NCBI GenBank assembly: GCA_025992855.1
Contig: DAJPGB010000001.1
Coordinates: 1,302,001-1,366,000, forward strand
Length of the DNA: 64,000 bases
Direction: 5' to 3'
Source: Coriobacteriaceae bacterium
GTDB taxonomy: Bacteria; Actinomycetota; Coriobacteriia; Coriobacteriales; Coriobacteriaceae
The notes below the pieces were generated by a model, which saw nothing but the letters and a program-made list of their open reading frames with translations, was not told where the DNA came from and made no database searches. Below, one piece after another: positions 33,506-41,219 of this stretch. Position 1 is the first letter of the stretch. Each line of letters opens with the position of its first letter. The position numbers and the translations under genes were made by a program.

Positions 33506-34948
33506 GTGCTTAATAGATTCCGCATGCTTGTCGCCTGTGCTTTGACCTTCGCGCTTTGCTGGGTTCCGGGATTTGCGTTTGCTGGGGACACTGAGGACGG
33601 GGCCCAGGTTGCTGCGACCGCTCATGGGCTTTCCTATGGGATCGAGGGTTTTGAGCGGTTGGCCAAGGGTACCGCCCGTACCATGGAGGGCCAGCCTGAG
33701 GGCTACCGGTTTCCCGTTGACGAGGACGTGGACCTTGTAGTGGCGCCTGCTGCCGATCGCGTTGTGGTGTGGATATCGCCCAAGGCGGTTGAGAAGTATG
33801 GATTGGATCCGCAGGATAACGAGTGCGTATCGGGTCTCAAGGCCCTCGTCTGTGAGCTCGACAGCGCAAACTGCATGGGAGGTGCGCAGCTAGGGGACGT
33901 GGATCTTCCTTGGTATGTCACGGCGGAAACAACGTTTGATGCCGGCGGGTATACCTATGGCTTTGACGAGCGCGGTGCGGATGGGGACCGCTATGTGGTG
34001 ATTGCATCAGCCTCGGGTGATGCCAAGGGCGGCGCGCGTTGGCTTGATAGCGCTCAAATGGTAGAGGCATCGTCTGTCGCGTTGCGGGATGAGCAGGGGC
34101 CCTTGACCTTTCTGGCCTCCTTTTTGGGCGACATCGACTATCGCCCGTTTTGGGTGTCCATAAAAACGAGCGGCCTTGCCCTGCTGATCTCCTTTGCGCT
34201 GGGCCTGTTCGCCGCGTGGAAGACTATGGGTACCTCGAGCCGCATCAAGGGTCTGCTCGACTCGGTCTTTACCATCCCTATGGTGCTGCCGCCTACGGTC
34301 TGCGGCTTTCTACTCCTTATGCTGTTTGGCCGCTCGACCGGGGTCGGTCGGTGGCTTATCGCGCACGGCGTTTCGATCGTCTTTACCTGGCCCGCGGCGG
34401 TCATTTCGGCCGTCGTTGTGTCGTTTCCGCTGGTCTACCGCACGGCGCTCGGAGCCTTCGAGAGCCTCGACACGCAGATGCTCGACGCCGCGCGAACCCT
34501 GGGCTGGTCCGAGCGCCGCATCTTTACCAGGCTTATGATGCCGCTCGGCTGGCCCTCTATTGCCGCCGGCACGGTGCTCGCCTTCGCGCGTGCAATGGGC
34601 GAGTTTGGCTGCACCCTGTTCTTTGCGGGCAACTACGCCGGCATTACGCAGACCATCCCCATCGCCATCTACTTTGAGTGGATGGGCGGCAACACGTCGG
34701 TGGCCCTCTTTTGGGTCGTCGTCGTGATCGCGTTCAGTTTCCTGGTCATTCTGTTCATCAATATGTACACGGCGCATTCGCAAAAGTATCGCGAGCGCGG
34801 CCTGTCCCGCGCGGAGCGCAAGCAGGCCAAGCAGCTGGGCGGCCAGACCGATTCACTCGACCCAGTCGGCGGCGATGCGCTGCGTATCGATCGCGAGGCG
34901 CTGGCCGAGCTCATGCGCGATGACACGGTCGCAAAGGGAGGTCGATAA
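33506..34948 (+). CDS. modB: Molybdate ABC transporter permease with extra N-terminal domain
   Basis: The 480-residue protein is about twice the normal ModB length. Residues 1-28 look like a signal sequence or membrane anchor. Residues about 30-210 form a domain without recognisable family that would lie outside the cell. Residues about 215-430 are the permease, with the EAA-type loop TLGWSERRIFTRLMMPLGWPSI and AFARAMGEFGCTLFFAGN. The C-terminal tail is charged. The start is GTG 33506 with GGAG upstream. modC follows after 3 nt. Confidence 0.88.
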   Translation: MLNRFRMLVACALTFALCWVPGFAFAGDTEDGAQVAATAHGLSYGIEGFERLAKGTARTMEGQPEGYRFPVDEDVDLVVAPAADRVVVWISPKAVEKYGLDPQDNECVSGLKALVCELDSANCMGGAQLGDVDLPWYVTAETTFDAGGYTYGFDERGADGDRYVVIASASGDAKGGARWLDSAQMVEASSVALRDEQGPLTFLASFLGDIDYRPFWVSIKTSGLALLISFALGLFAAWKTMGTSSRIKGLLDSVFTIPMVLPPTVCGFLLLMLFGRSTGVGRWLIAHGVSIVFTWPAAVISAVVVSFPLVYRTALGAFESLDTQMLDAARTLGWSERRIFTRLMMPLGWPSIAAGTVLAFARAMGEFGCTLFFAGNYAGITQTIPIAIYFEWMGGNTSVALFWVVVVIAFSFLVILFINMYTAHSQKYRERGLSRAERKQAKQLGGQTDSLDPVGGDALRIDREALAELMRDDTVAKGGR

Positions 34949-34951
34949 GCC

Positions 34952-36022
34952 ATGTCGCTTGTTCTGGATATCAAAAAGCGCTATCCGGGGTTCACCCTCG
35001 ACATGCAGCTTGAGGCCGGCGAGGAGCGTGTGGCGCTGCTGGGCGCCTCGGGTTGCGGCAAGAGCTGCACACTGCGCTGCATCGCCGGTGTGGAGACGCC
35101 CGACGAGGGCAAGATCGTCGTCAACGGCGTGACCTTTTTTGACTCGGCGGCGGGCATCAACCTGTCGCCCCAGGAACGAAAATGCGCCCTACTGTTCCAA
35201 AACTATCAGCTGTTTCCCAACATGACGGTGGCCGATAACGTATGCGCCGGTGTTAAGGATGCGGGCGACGCCGCCGCGCGTAGGCAACTTGCCGAGCGCT
35301 ACCTGGGCATTTTCGGTCTGGCCGATTTTGCCGACCGCTACCCCGCGCGACTCTCGGGCGGGCAGCAGCAACGCGTGGCGCTTGCCCGTATGGTGGCGGC
35401 GCATCCGGGCATTTTTATATTCGACGAGCCCATGAGCGCACTCGATTCCTATCTTAAGAGCGCGCTCGAGCAGAACATGCTCGACCTGTTCGACGTGTGC
35501 AACCGCACCGTGCTCTACGTGAGCCACGACATCGACGAAGCGTGCCGCCTGTGCCAGCGTATCTGCGTGATGCACGACGGGCATGTTGAGGAGATCGGCT
35601 CCGTCGAGGACGTGGTCCGCCGTCCGCAGACGCTGGCGGCACTGCGCCTGACGGGCTGCAAGAACACAAGCCGGGCACGAAAGATCGGCGACGAAGAAGT
35701 TGAGGCCCTCGACTGGGGCATGACCTTTAACGTGGGCCATGAGGTTCCCGATAACGTGACGTACCTCGGTATTCGTGCGAGCTACTTCCATGTTGACAAT
35801 CGCGCGGAGCGCGGTCGCAACAGCTACGATTTGCACGTGGCCCGTGTGAGCGATTCGCGCTTTGAGCGGCTGGTGCTGCTGGACGTGCCGCGTGCTGATG
35901 CGCCCACGCGTCTGCAGTGGAAGGTGAATAAGGTGAGTGTACCCGTGGAAGAGCTGCCGCAGGCGGGTGAGACTCTGCGCATGCATTTTGATGCAAGCAG
36001 GATTCATCTCGTTTGCCGATAA
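34952..36022 (+). CDS. modC: Molybdate ABC transporter ATP-binding protein
   Basis: The 356-residue protein has Walker A GASGCGKS, the Q-loop in LLFQNYQLFPNMTVADN, signature LSGGQQQRVALARM, Walker B IFIFDEPMSALD and the switch His in VSHDIDEA. A C-terminal domain of about 120 residues could bind oxyanion, as in longer ModC proteins. It drives molybdate import with ModB and ModA and ends the operon at a strong terminator. Confidence 0.93.
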   Translation: MSLVLDIKKRYPGFTLDMQLEAGEERVALLGASGCGKSCTLRCIAGVETPDEGKIVVNGVTFFDSAAGINLSPQERKCALLFQNYQLFPNMTVADNVCAGVKDAGDAAARRQLAERYLGIFGLADFADRYPARLSGGQQQRVALARMVAAHPGIFIFDEPMSALDSYLKSALEQNMLDLFDVCNRTVLYVSHDIDEACRLCQRICVMHDGHVEEIGSVEDVVRRPQTLAALRLTGCKNTSRARKIGDEEVEALDWGMTFNVGHEVPDNVTYLGIRASYFHVDNRAERGRNSYDLHVARVSDSRFERLVLLDVPRADAPTRLQWKVNKVSVPVEELPQAGETLRMHFDASRIHLVCR

Positions 36023-36034
36023 TGCGGGTGCGAT

Positions 36035-36069
36035 GCGGTCGAGGAGGTAGTCCTCGACCGCTTTGTTTT
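36035..36069 (+). terminator. Intrinsic terminator after modC
   Basis: GCGGTCGAGGA/TCCTCGACCGC form a perfect 11-bp stem with a 5-nt loop, followed by TTTGTTTT. Confidence 0.92.
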
Positions 36070-36111
36070 CACTTCGCCGTTCGCCGATTTCTACATGACT
36101 AAACCTTATCA

Positions 36112-36133
36112 GTCTGATAATTAATTATCAGAC
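36112..36133. promoter_or_regulatory. 22-bp perfect palindrome (operator candidate)
   Basis: The 22 bp from 36112 to 36133 are a perfect palindrome without spacer; the half-site is GTCTGATAATT. It lies in AT-rich sequence between the modC terminator and the first double-cubane-type gene. Perfect palindromes of this size often bind dimeric repressors. The regulator is unknown. Confidence 0.5.
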
Positions 36134-36238
36134 AGCGAGATGCTCACATCCCAACGTTGTCGTACGCGTGTCGACGGTGTTCGTCTTGACGACAACCGTT
36201 GATATAGTTACCTTCGACGAGAAAAGGAGGGCGCGCCG

Positions 36239-36307
36239 ATGCTGCAGAAGACATATTCGCGTCGCGTTGCCGCGCGCGCCCTGTATATGGCTCGGAGCCG
36301 CATATGA
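36239..36307 (+). CDS. Possible 22-residue leader ORF
   Basis: ATG 36239 has AAAAGGAGG 8 nt upstream, a very strong site. The ORF encodes 22 residues rich in Arg (YSRRVAARALYMARSRI) and ends at TGA 36305-36307. Its end overlaps the left arm of an 8-bp hairpin (CGGAGCCG/CGGCTCCG, 36293-36328). A second hairpin, GCACGG/CCGTGC, lies at 36392-36421. It could be a leader peptide for the genes downstream or a chance ORF. Confidence 0.35.
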   Translation: MLQKTYSRRVAARALYMARSRI

Positions 36308-36466
36308 GCAGGTATGTTCACGGCTCCGGGAGAGACGACGCACAACTAAATAATCGACCGCAAAGCGGGTTCCCCAAAATTCCGGGTTTGAGCACGGCTG
36401 GGTTTTCGCCACCCACCGTGCAGAAATACCGTAGCTATTCATTTTTGGTTCGAGAGGGGAACCGTC

Positions 36467-37750
36467 ATGGCTGAAGAATTCGATTTCCATCCGATGTGGG
36501 AGAGCCTCGGCATGAATCTTGCCGACCACGACATGCTGCTGGGCGCCGTGGGCCAGATGTACGGCGATGTGTTCCTGACGCAGAACAATCGCCCCAAGTC
36601 TACGTCCTACCTGAATTTTGTCGCCACCAACATCCACAGCGGCCGTATTAAGGAGATGCTCGACAAGAAGGAGGCCGGCGAGGCCACCAAGATCGTCGGT
36701 TCGTTCTGCGTCTACGTGCCCGAGGAGATCGTGCTTGCCTGCGATGGCATCCCCGTGGGCCTGTGCTCGGGTGCCGACTGGGCAACGGACAAGGTCGAGG
36801 AGCACTTGCCGCGCAACACCTGTCCGCTCATCAAGAGCTTTGCCGGCTTTAAGCTGGGCGAGGTCTGCCCCTACATTGAGTCGAGTGATCTGGTGGTGGG
36901 CGAGAACACCTGCGATGGCAAGAAGAAGGCCTACGAGTTCTTTGCCACGCAAAAGAACATGTACGTCATGGATATCCCCAACGTGCACGACGAGTCGACG
37001 CTCGTGACCTGGAAGGCCGAGGTTAAAAAGCTTGCCGCCAAGATCGAGGAAGAGTGCGGCGTCAAGATTACGCCCGAGCGCCTGAAGGCTGCCATCCACG
37101 CCGTCAACGAGAAGCGTCGCGCCCTGCAGCGTCTGGCTGCCACGCGCGCTGCCGATCCGGCGCCCATCAGCGGTCTCGACAGCCTGCTGACCGTTCAGGC
37201 CGCCTTTATGGACGATACGCCGCGTCTGACCGGAGCCATCAACGAGATGGCCGCCGAGTGCGAGCAGCGCGTTGAGGCCGGCGAGGGCGTGGCGCCCAAG
37301 GGGACCAAGCGCATCCTGTACACCGGCACGCCCATGGCCGTGCCCAACTGGAAGCTGTTCAACCTCATCGAGAAGGCCGGCGGCGTTGTGGTAGGCGAGG
37401 AGTCCTGCACGGGCTCGCGCTACTACAAGGACCTGGTCGACGAGTCCGGTGAGACGGTCGACGAGATGCTCGACGCCATCGCCGAGCGCTACTTTAAGAT
37501 TAACTGCGCCGTCTTTACGCCCAACGATCAGCGTATGAAGGACATTGTCCAGATGGCCAAGGACTTGCATGCCGACGGCATCGTCGACGTGGCCCTGCAG
37601 TTCTGCACGCTCTACGAGATGGAGTCGTTTGCCGTGGAGAAGGCTGCCGAGGAGGCCGGCATTCCGTTTATGCACATCACGACCGACTACGCCGGCGAGG
37701 ATGCAGGCCAACTGCAAACCAGGATTGAGGCTTTCTTGGAAACCATTTAG
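36467..37750 (+). CDS. HgdB/BcrB-type protein, likely double-cubane-cluster reductase (first copy)
   Basis: The 427-residue protein belongs to the 2-hydroxyacyl-CoA dehydratase D-subunit family. Conserved cysteines lie in GSFCVYVPEEIVLACDGIP, RNTCPLIKS, GENTCDGKKKAYE and EESCTGSRYY. The GENTCDGKKK motif is seen in members that carry a double-cubane [8Fe-9S] cluster and reduce small substrates rather than dehydrate acyl-CoA. The partner activase lies downstream. No acyl-CoA transferase or dehydrogenase is nearby, which argues against amino-acid fermentation. GAGAGGGG precedes the ATG. Substrate unknown. Confidence 0.8.
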   Translation: MAEEFDFHPMWESLGMNLADHDMLLGAVGQMYGDVFLTQNNRPKSTSYLNFVATNIHSGRIKEMLDKKEAGEATKIVGSFCVYVPEEIVLACDGIPVGLCSGADWATDKVEEHLPRNTCPLIKSFAGFKLGEVCPYIESSDLVVGENTCDGKKKAYEFFATQKNMYVMDIPNVHDESTLVTWKAEVKKLAAKIEEECGVKITPERLKAAIHAVNEKRRALQRLAATRAADPAPISGLDSLLTVQAAFMDDTPRLTGAINEMAAECEQRVEAGEGVAPKGTKRILYTGTPMAVPNWKLFNLIEKAGGVVVGEESCTGSRYYKDLVDESGETVDEMLDAIAERYFKINCAVFTPNDQRMKDIVQMAKDLHADGIVDVALQFCTLYEMESFAVEKAAEEAGIPFMHITTDYAGEDAGQLQTRIEAFLETI

Positions 37751-37765
37751 GACTATTCGTCCCGG

Positions 37766-37867
37766 CGGCTTCCCCAGGCACCCGATCTTGCCGTTCAAAC
37801 CGTCGCTTGCGTACCAAAGTACGCGACGCTCCTCTTTCACGGCAACCTCGGGCACCTGGGAAAGCCG
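37766..37867. repeat. Long complex hairpin, copy D
   Basis: Outer arms CGGCTTCCCCAGG (37766-37778) and CCTGGGAAAGCCG (37855-37867) pair with one mismatch. Further in, CCCGA/TCGGG and TTGCCGT/ACGGCAA pair. The tip is GCGTAC-CAAA-GTACGC inside CGTCG/CGACG. TCAAACCGTCGC and CTCCTCTTTC flank the tip exactly as in copy E. It sits between the two double-cubane-type genes. Confidence 0.8.
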
Positions 37868-37904
37868 TTTCCTTGGTTGGTTAAAAGGTTTGTTAAGGAG
37901 TTAT

Positions 37905-39068
37905 ATGTCGGATAATATTGAGCAGCCGTTGCCGTCCACGTTTGAGGAGTTCAACGAGCAACGCAAGGCGGCGTTTATTCGCGTCAAGGATTATAAGCAG
38001 GCGGGTAATCGCCTGGTCGGCTTTTTGTGCAGCTATACGCCGCTCGAGATTATCGATGCCGCGGGCGCCTCGAGCGTGGCTCTGTGTGGTACGTCCGACG
38101 AGGTGATTCCCGAGGCCGAGAAGGTGCTGCCGGCAAACCTGTGCCCGCTCATCAAGTCTACGTATGGTTTTGCCTATTCGCAAAAGTGCCCGTTTACGTA
38201 CTTTAGCGACATGATCATCGGCGAGACCACCTGCGACGGCAAGAAGAAGATGTACGAACTGCTCAACGAGCTCAAGCGCACGCACATTCTGCATCTTCCG
38301 CAGGGTCGCGATCGTGCCTACGAGCGTGAAGGCTGGTACGAGGAGTGCCGCCTGCTCAAGGAGGAGCTCGAGGGCTTCTACGGCATCACGATTACCGACG
38401 ATGACCTGCGCGCTGCCGTCCGTCGTCGCAACCGCTTGCGTGCGGCCCAGCTCGAGATGTTTGCACTGCAAGCCAACCAGCCGGCGGCCATGAGCGGCGT
38501 CGACCTGATGAGCACCATGTTTGCCGGTACGTTCAGCTTTGATATCGAGGCCTATACGCAGCAGCTGGAGCAAAAGGTCGCCAAGCTGCGCGAGGCCTAC
38601 GACGCAGGCGAGCGCCCGGTTGCAGCGGATGCCAAGCGCATTCTGATCACTGGTTGCCCGGTGGGCGGCGTGATCAACAAGATCGGTCGTACCATCGAGT
38701 CCAATGGCGGCGTGGTCGTGTGCATGGACGATTGCTCGGGCGAGCGCACGGCGGCCATGATGATCGATCCGGAGGCTCCCGACATCCTGCGTGCCATCGC
38801 CGACCGCTACCTGGACATCAACTGCTCGGTCATGACGCCCAACGATGGTCGTATGGAAAACACGCTGGCCATGTGCGAGAAGTATCATGTCGATGGCGTG
38901 GTAGAGAGCGTGCTACAGGCCTGCCACACCTTTAACGTGGAGAGTGCGCGCATGCAGGAGGCTGTCGAGGGCGCGGGTATTCCGTATATGAAGATTGAGA
39001 CCGACTACAGCAACGGTGACATGGGCCAGATCGAGACCCGAATCGCCGCCTTTATCGAGACGCTCTAG
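37905..39068 (+). CDS. HgdB/BcrB-type protein, likely double-cubane-cluster reductase (second copy)
   Basis: The 387-residue paralogue of the preceding gene has the same conserved positions: GFLCSYTPLEIIDAAGA, ANLCPLIKSTYGF, GETTCDGKKKMYE, DDCSGER and a C-terminal IETDYSNGDMGQIETRI. It lacks the first copy's N-terminal 40 residues. The two may form a heterodimer, as do the two dehydratase subunits in the parent family, or two homodimers. AAGGAG precedes ATG 37905. The activase follows after a hairpin repeat. Confidence 0.8.
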   Translation: MSDNIEQPLPSTFEEFNEQRKAAFIRVKDYKQAGNRLVGFLCSYTPLEIIDAAGASSVALCGTSDEVIPEAEKVLPANLCPLIKSTYGFAYSQKCPFTYFSDMIIGETTCDGKKKMYELLNELKRTHILHLPQGRDRAYEREGWYEECRLLKEELEGFYGITITDDDLRAAVRRRNRLRAAQLEMFALQANQPAAMSGVDLMSTMFAGTFSFDIEAYTQQLEQKVAKLREAYDAGERPVAADAKRILITGCPVGGVINKIGRTIESNGGVVVCMDDCSGERTAAMMIDPEAPDILRAIADRYLDINCSVMTPNDGRMENTLAMCEKYHVDGVVESVLQACHTFNVESARMQEAVEGAGIPYMKIETDYSNGDMGQIETRIAAFIETL

Positions 39069-39171
39069 CTTCCTCAGGCACCGGATCTTGTCCCTCAAAC
39101 CGTCGCTTGCGTACCAAAGTACGCTGCGCTCCTCTTTCGGGGCAATCTCCGGCACCTGAGAAACCTAGAGC
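39062..39171. repeat. Long complex hairpin, copy E
   Basis: GCTCTAG...CTCAGG on the left (39062-39078, includes the stop codon) pairs with CCTGAG...CTAGAGC (39155-39171). Inner pairs are CCGGA/TCCGG. The tip TCAAACCGTCGCTTGCGTAC and the CTCCTCTTTC segment repeat copy D nearly letter for letter, while the outer stems differ. Confidence 0.78.
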
Positions 39172-39222
39172 TAAGGCGCCTGAACGCGCCACTGTCTTTG
39201 ATGTTTAGATTGGGAGAGAGCC

Positions 39223-39987
39223 ATGATGGGGATCGGGATCGATATCGGGTCTACGGCGGCAAAGGCTGCTGTGGTCGATGGAGAGGGTTCGGTGGCGTGG
39301 ACGTGTGTGCAGCCAACCGGGTTCTCCTCGGTCGATGCGGCCGAGCGCCTGCGCGCAGAGCTTGCTGCGGCTGGTTATGACGTGGCGGCCGATGACGTGC
39401 GCGTGGTCGCGACTGGCTACGGCCGTGTTGCCGTGCCCTATGCGCACAAGGTCGTGACCGAGATCACCTGCCATGGTGCCGGCGCGGTCCGCCTGTTTGG
39501 CGAGCAGGGCACGGTGATCGACGTGGGCGGCCAGGATACCAAGGTCATCCAACTCAAGGGCGGCCGCGTGGCCAAGTTCGCCATGAACGACAAGTGTGCC
39601 GCCGGCACGGGGCGCTTTCTGGAGATCATGGCCGACCGCCTAGGCATTTCCCAGCAGCAGATGGCCGACCTGGCACGTTCCGGCGAACCCACCAAGATCA
39701 GCAGCATGTGCACGGTGTTTGCCGAAAGCGAGGTTATCAGCCTGATTGGTCGCGGTGAGCCGCGCGAGAACATTGCGCGTGGCGTGATCGACAGCGTGGT
39801 CTCGCGCGTGGCGACCATGGCCGGGCAGGCCGCGGGCGCCCCGTACTACCTGACCGGCGGCCTGTGCGAGAACGCCTTCGTGGTGGAGCGGTTGGGCGAG
39901 CTACTGGGGTCGCCGGTGACCACCTCGCCCCAGGCTCGCTTTGCCGGAGCGATCGGCGCGGCTGTCCGCGCCTCCGCCTTGGCCTAG
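39223..39987 (+). CDS. Acyl-CoA dehydratase activase-type ATPase (HgdC/BadF family)
   Basis: The 254-residue protein of the ASKHA fold begins with IGIDIGSTAAKAAVVDG (phosphate loop). Its homodimer would bridge one 4Fe-4S cluster through Cys in MNDKCAAGTGRFLE and SSMCTVFAESEV. VIDVGGQDTKVI and YYLTGGLCENAFV complete the ATP site. It uses ATP hydrolysis to push a low-potential electron into the partner iron-sulfur protein, here the two genes upstream. GGGAGAG precedes the ATG. The glycosyltransferase starts 14 nt later. Confidence 0.9.
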   Translation: MMGIGIDIGSTAAKAAVVDGEGSVAWTCVQPTGFSSVDAAERLRAELAAAGYDVAADDVRVVATGYGRVAVPYAHKVVTEITCHGAGAVRLFGEQGTVIDVGGQDTKVIQLKGGRVAKFAMNDKCAAGTGRFLEIMADRLGISQQQMADLARSGEPTKISSMCTVFAESEVISLIGRGEPRENIARGVIDSVVSRVATMAGQAAGAPYYLTGGLCENAFVVERLGELLGSPVTTSPQARFAGAIGAAVRASALA

Positions 39988-40001
39988 GGGTGTACCGCGA
40001 C

Positions 40002-41219
40002 ATGCGCATCCTCAACATCTCGGCCCAAAAACCAGATAGCACCGGCAGCGGCACCTACCTTGCCGCGCTTGTGCGCGAGCAGATCGAGACGGGGCATCGC
40101 GCCGCCGTGCTTTGCGGCGCGGCACCGGGTGATACCCAAGGCGAGCTGGATCGGCGTGCTGCCGTGTTTGCCGTACCGTTCGAGTCGCCCGAGCTGCCGT
40201 TTCCCATCTGCGGTATGTCCGATGTCATGCCCTATTCCTCTACACGCTATCGTGACCTGACGCCTTCGATGCTCAGGGCATTTGAGCGGGTATTTGCTGC
40301 TGCTATCGATCGGGCGGTGGCTGAGTTTCGGCCCGATCTGGTGCTCTGTCATCACCTGTATCTGGTGACCGCATTGGCGCGCGAGTGCGTCCGGGGCGTG
40401 CCGGTTGTTGCCGTGTGCCATTCGACCGACCTGCGCCAGCTGCGTTCGCATGCGCTCGAGCGCGATCGCATCGTAAGTGCGGTTCGTCGGCTCGATGCCG
40501 TCTTTGCGCTCCATGCTGAGCAGGCTGAGCAGATTGGCCTGGTGTGCGGCGTCGATGTCGATCGCATCCATGTGATCGGGACGGGCTACGACCATCGCGT
40601 CTTCTGCCGCGACGCGAGCGTGGCGAGGCAGCCGGGATCGCTTGTGTACGTGGGCAAGATTTGCTTTAAAAAGGGCGTCGAGTCGCTGGTTCGAGCCGTG
40701 TCATTGCCGATTGACGATGGCGTCCGCCCATCTGGCTTGGTACTTGTGGGCGGCCGCGGGGACGATGCCGAGTACGCGCGTATCGAGCGCTTGACCGCGG
40801 CCTCGGATGTGCCGGTGACGCTGGCGGGGCGCCTGGATAGCGATGGGCTCGTGCGTGCCTACCGCAGTTCCGACGTCTTTGTGCTGCCTTCGTTTTACGA
40901 GGGTCTGCCGCTCGTGACGATCGAGGCCCTCGCGTGCGGCTGCAAAGTTGTGGCGACCGATTTGCCCGGCGTTCGTCCCTGGATGGAGGCGATGCTTCCC
41001 GGTGCTCCCGTGACGTGGGTGGCGTCGCCGCGTATGACGGATGTCGACACGCCCGTGGCGGCCGACCTTCCGTTGTTTGAGCGCGCACTGGCAGATGCTA
41101 TCGCGCAGGCGCTTGCGGCGCCGCTTTCGACGTTCGAGCCGTCGGCGGTCTCTTGGAAAGCGTGCCTGGCGCGTATACTTAAAGTCGTTGATTTGTTGGA
41201 AGGGGGTTCGTATGGCTAA
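40002..41219 (+). CDS. GT-B fold glycosyltransferase (family 4 type)
   Basis: The 405-residue protein has the two-domain GT-B layout. The N-terminal half starts RILNISAQKPDSTGSGTYL. The C-terminal half carries LVYVGKICFKKGVESLVRAV and the EX7E motif in FYEGLPLVTIEALACG, which binds the nucleotide-sugar. The start is ATG 40002; a GTG at 39990 is also possible. Its last 8 nt overlap selD, so the two are translationally coupled. In selenoneine synthesis a glycosyltransferase (SenB) uses selenophosphate made by a SelD homologue; by analogy this enzyme could make a selenosugar, but that is inference. Confidence 0.85.
   Translation: MRILNISAQKPDSTGSGTYLAALVREQIETGHRAAVLCGAAPGDTQGELDRRAAVFAVPFESPELPFPICGMSDVMPYSSTRYRDLTPSMLRAFERVFAAAIDRAVAEFRPDLVLCHHLYLVTALARECVRGVPVVAVCHSTDLRQLRSHALERDRIVSAVRRLDAVFALHAEQAEQIGLVCGVDVDRIHVIGTGYDHRVFCRDASVARQPGSLVYVGKICFKKGVESLVRAVSLPIDDGVRPSGLVLVGGRGDDAEYARIERLTAASDVPVTLAGRLDSDGLVRAYRSSDVFVLPSFYEGLPLVTIEALACGCKVVATDLPGVRPWMEAMLPGAPVTWVASPRMTDVDTPVAADLPLFERALADAIAQALAAPLSTFEPSAVSWKACLARILKVVDLLEGGSYG

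Noticed and set aside
36467..39987. 2-hydroxyglutarate/glutamate fermentation operon
   Set aside because: The genes belong to the dehydratase family, but CoA transferase, dehydrogenase and decarboxylase genes are missing and the neighbours are selenium genes.
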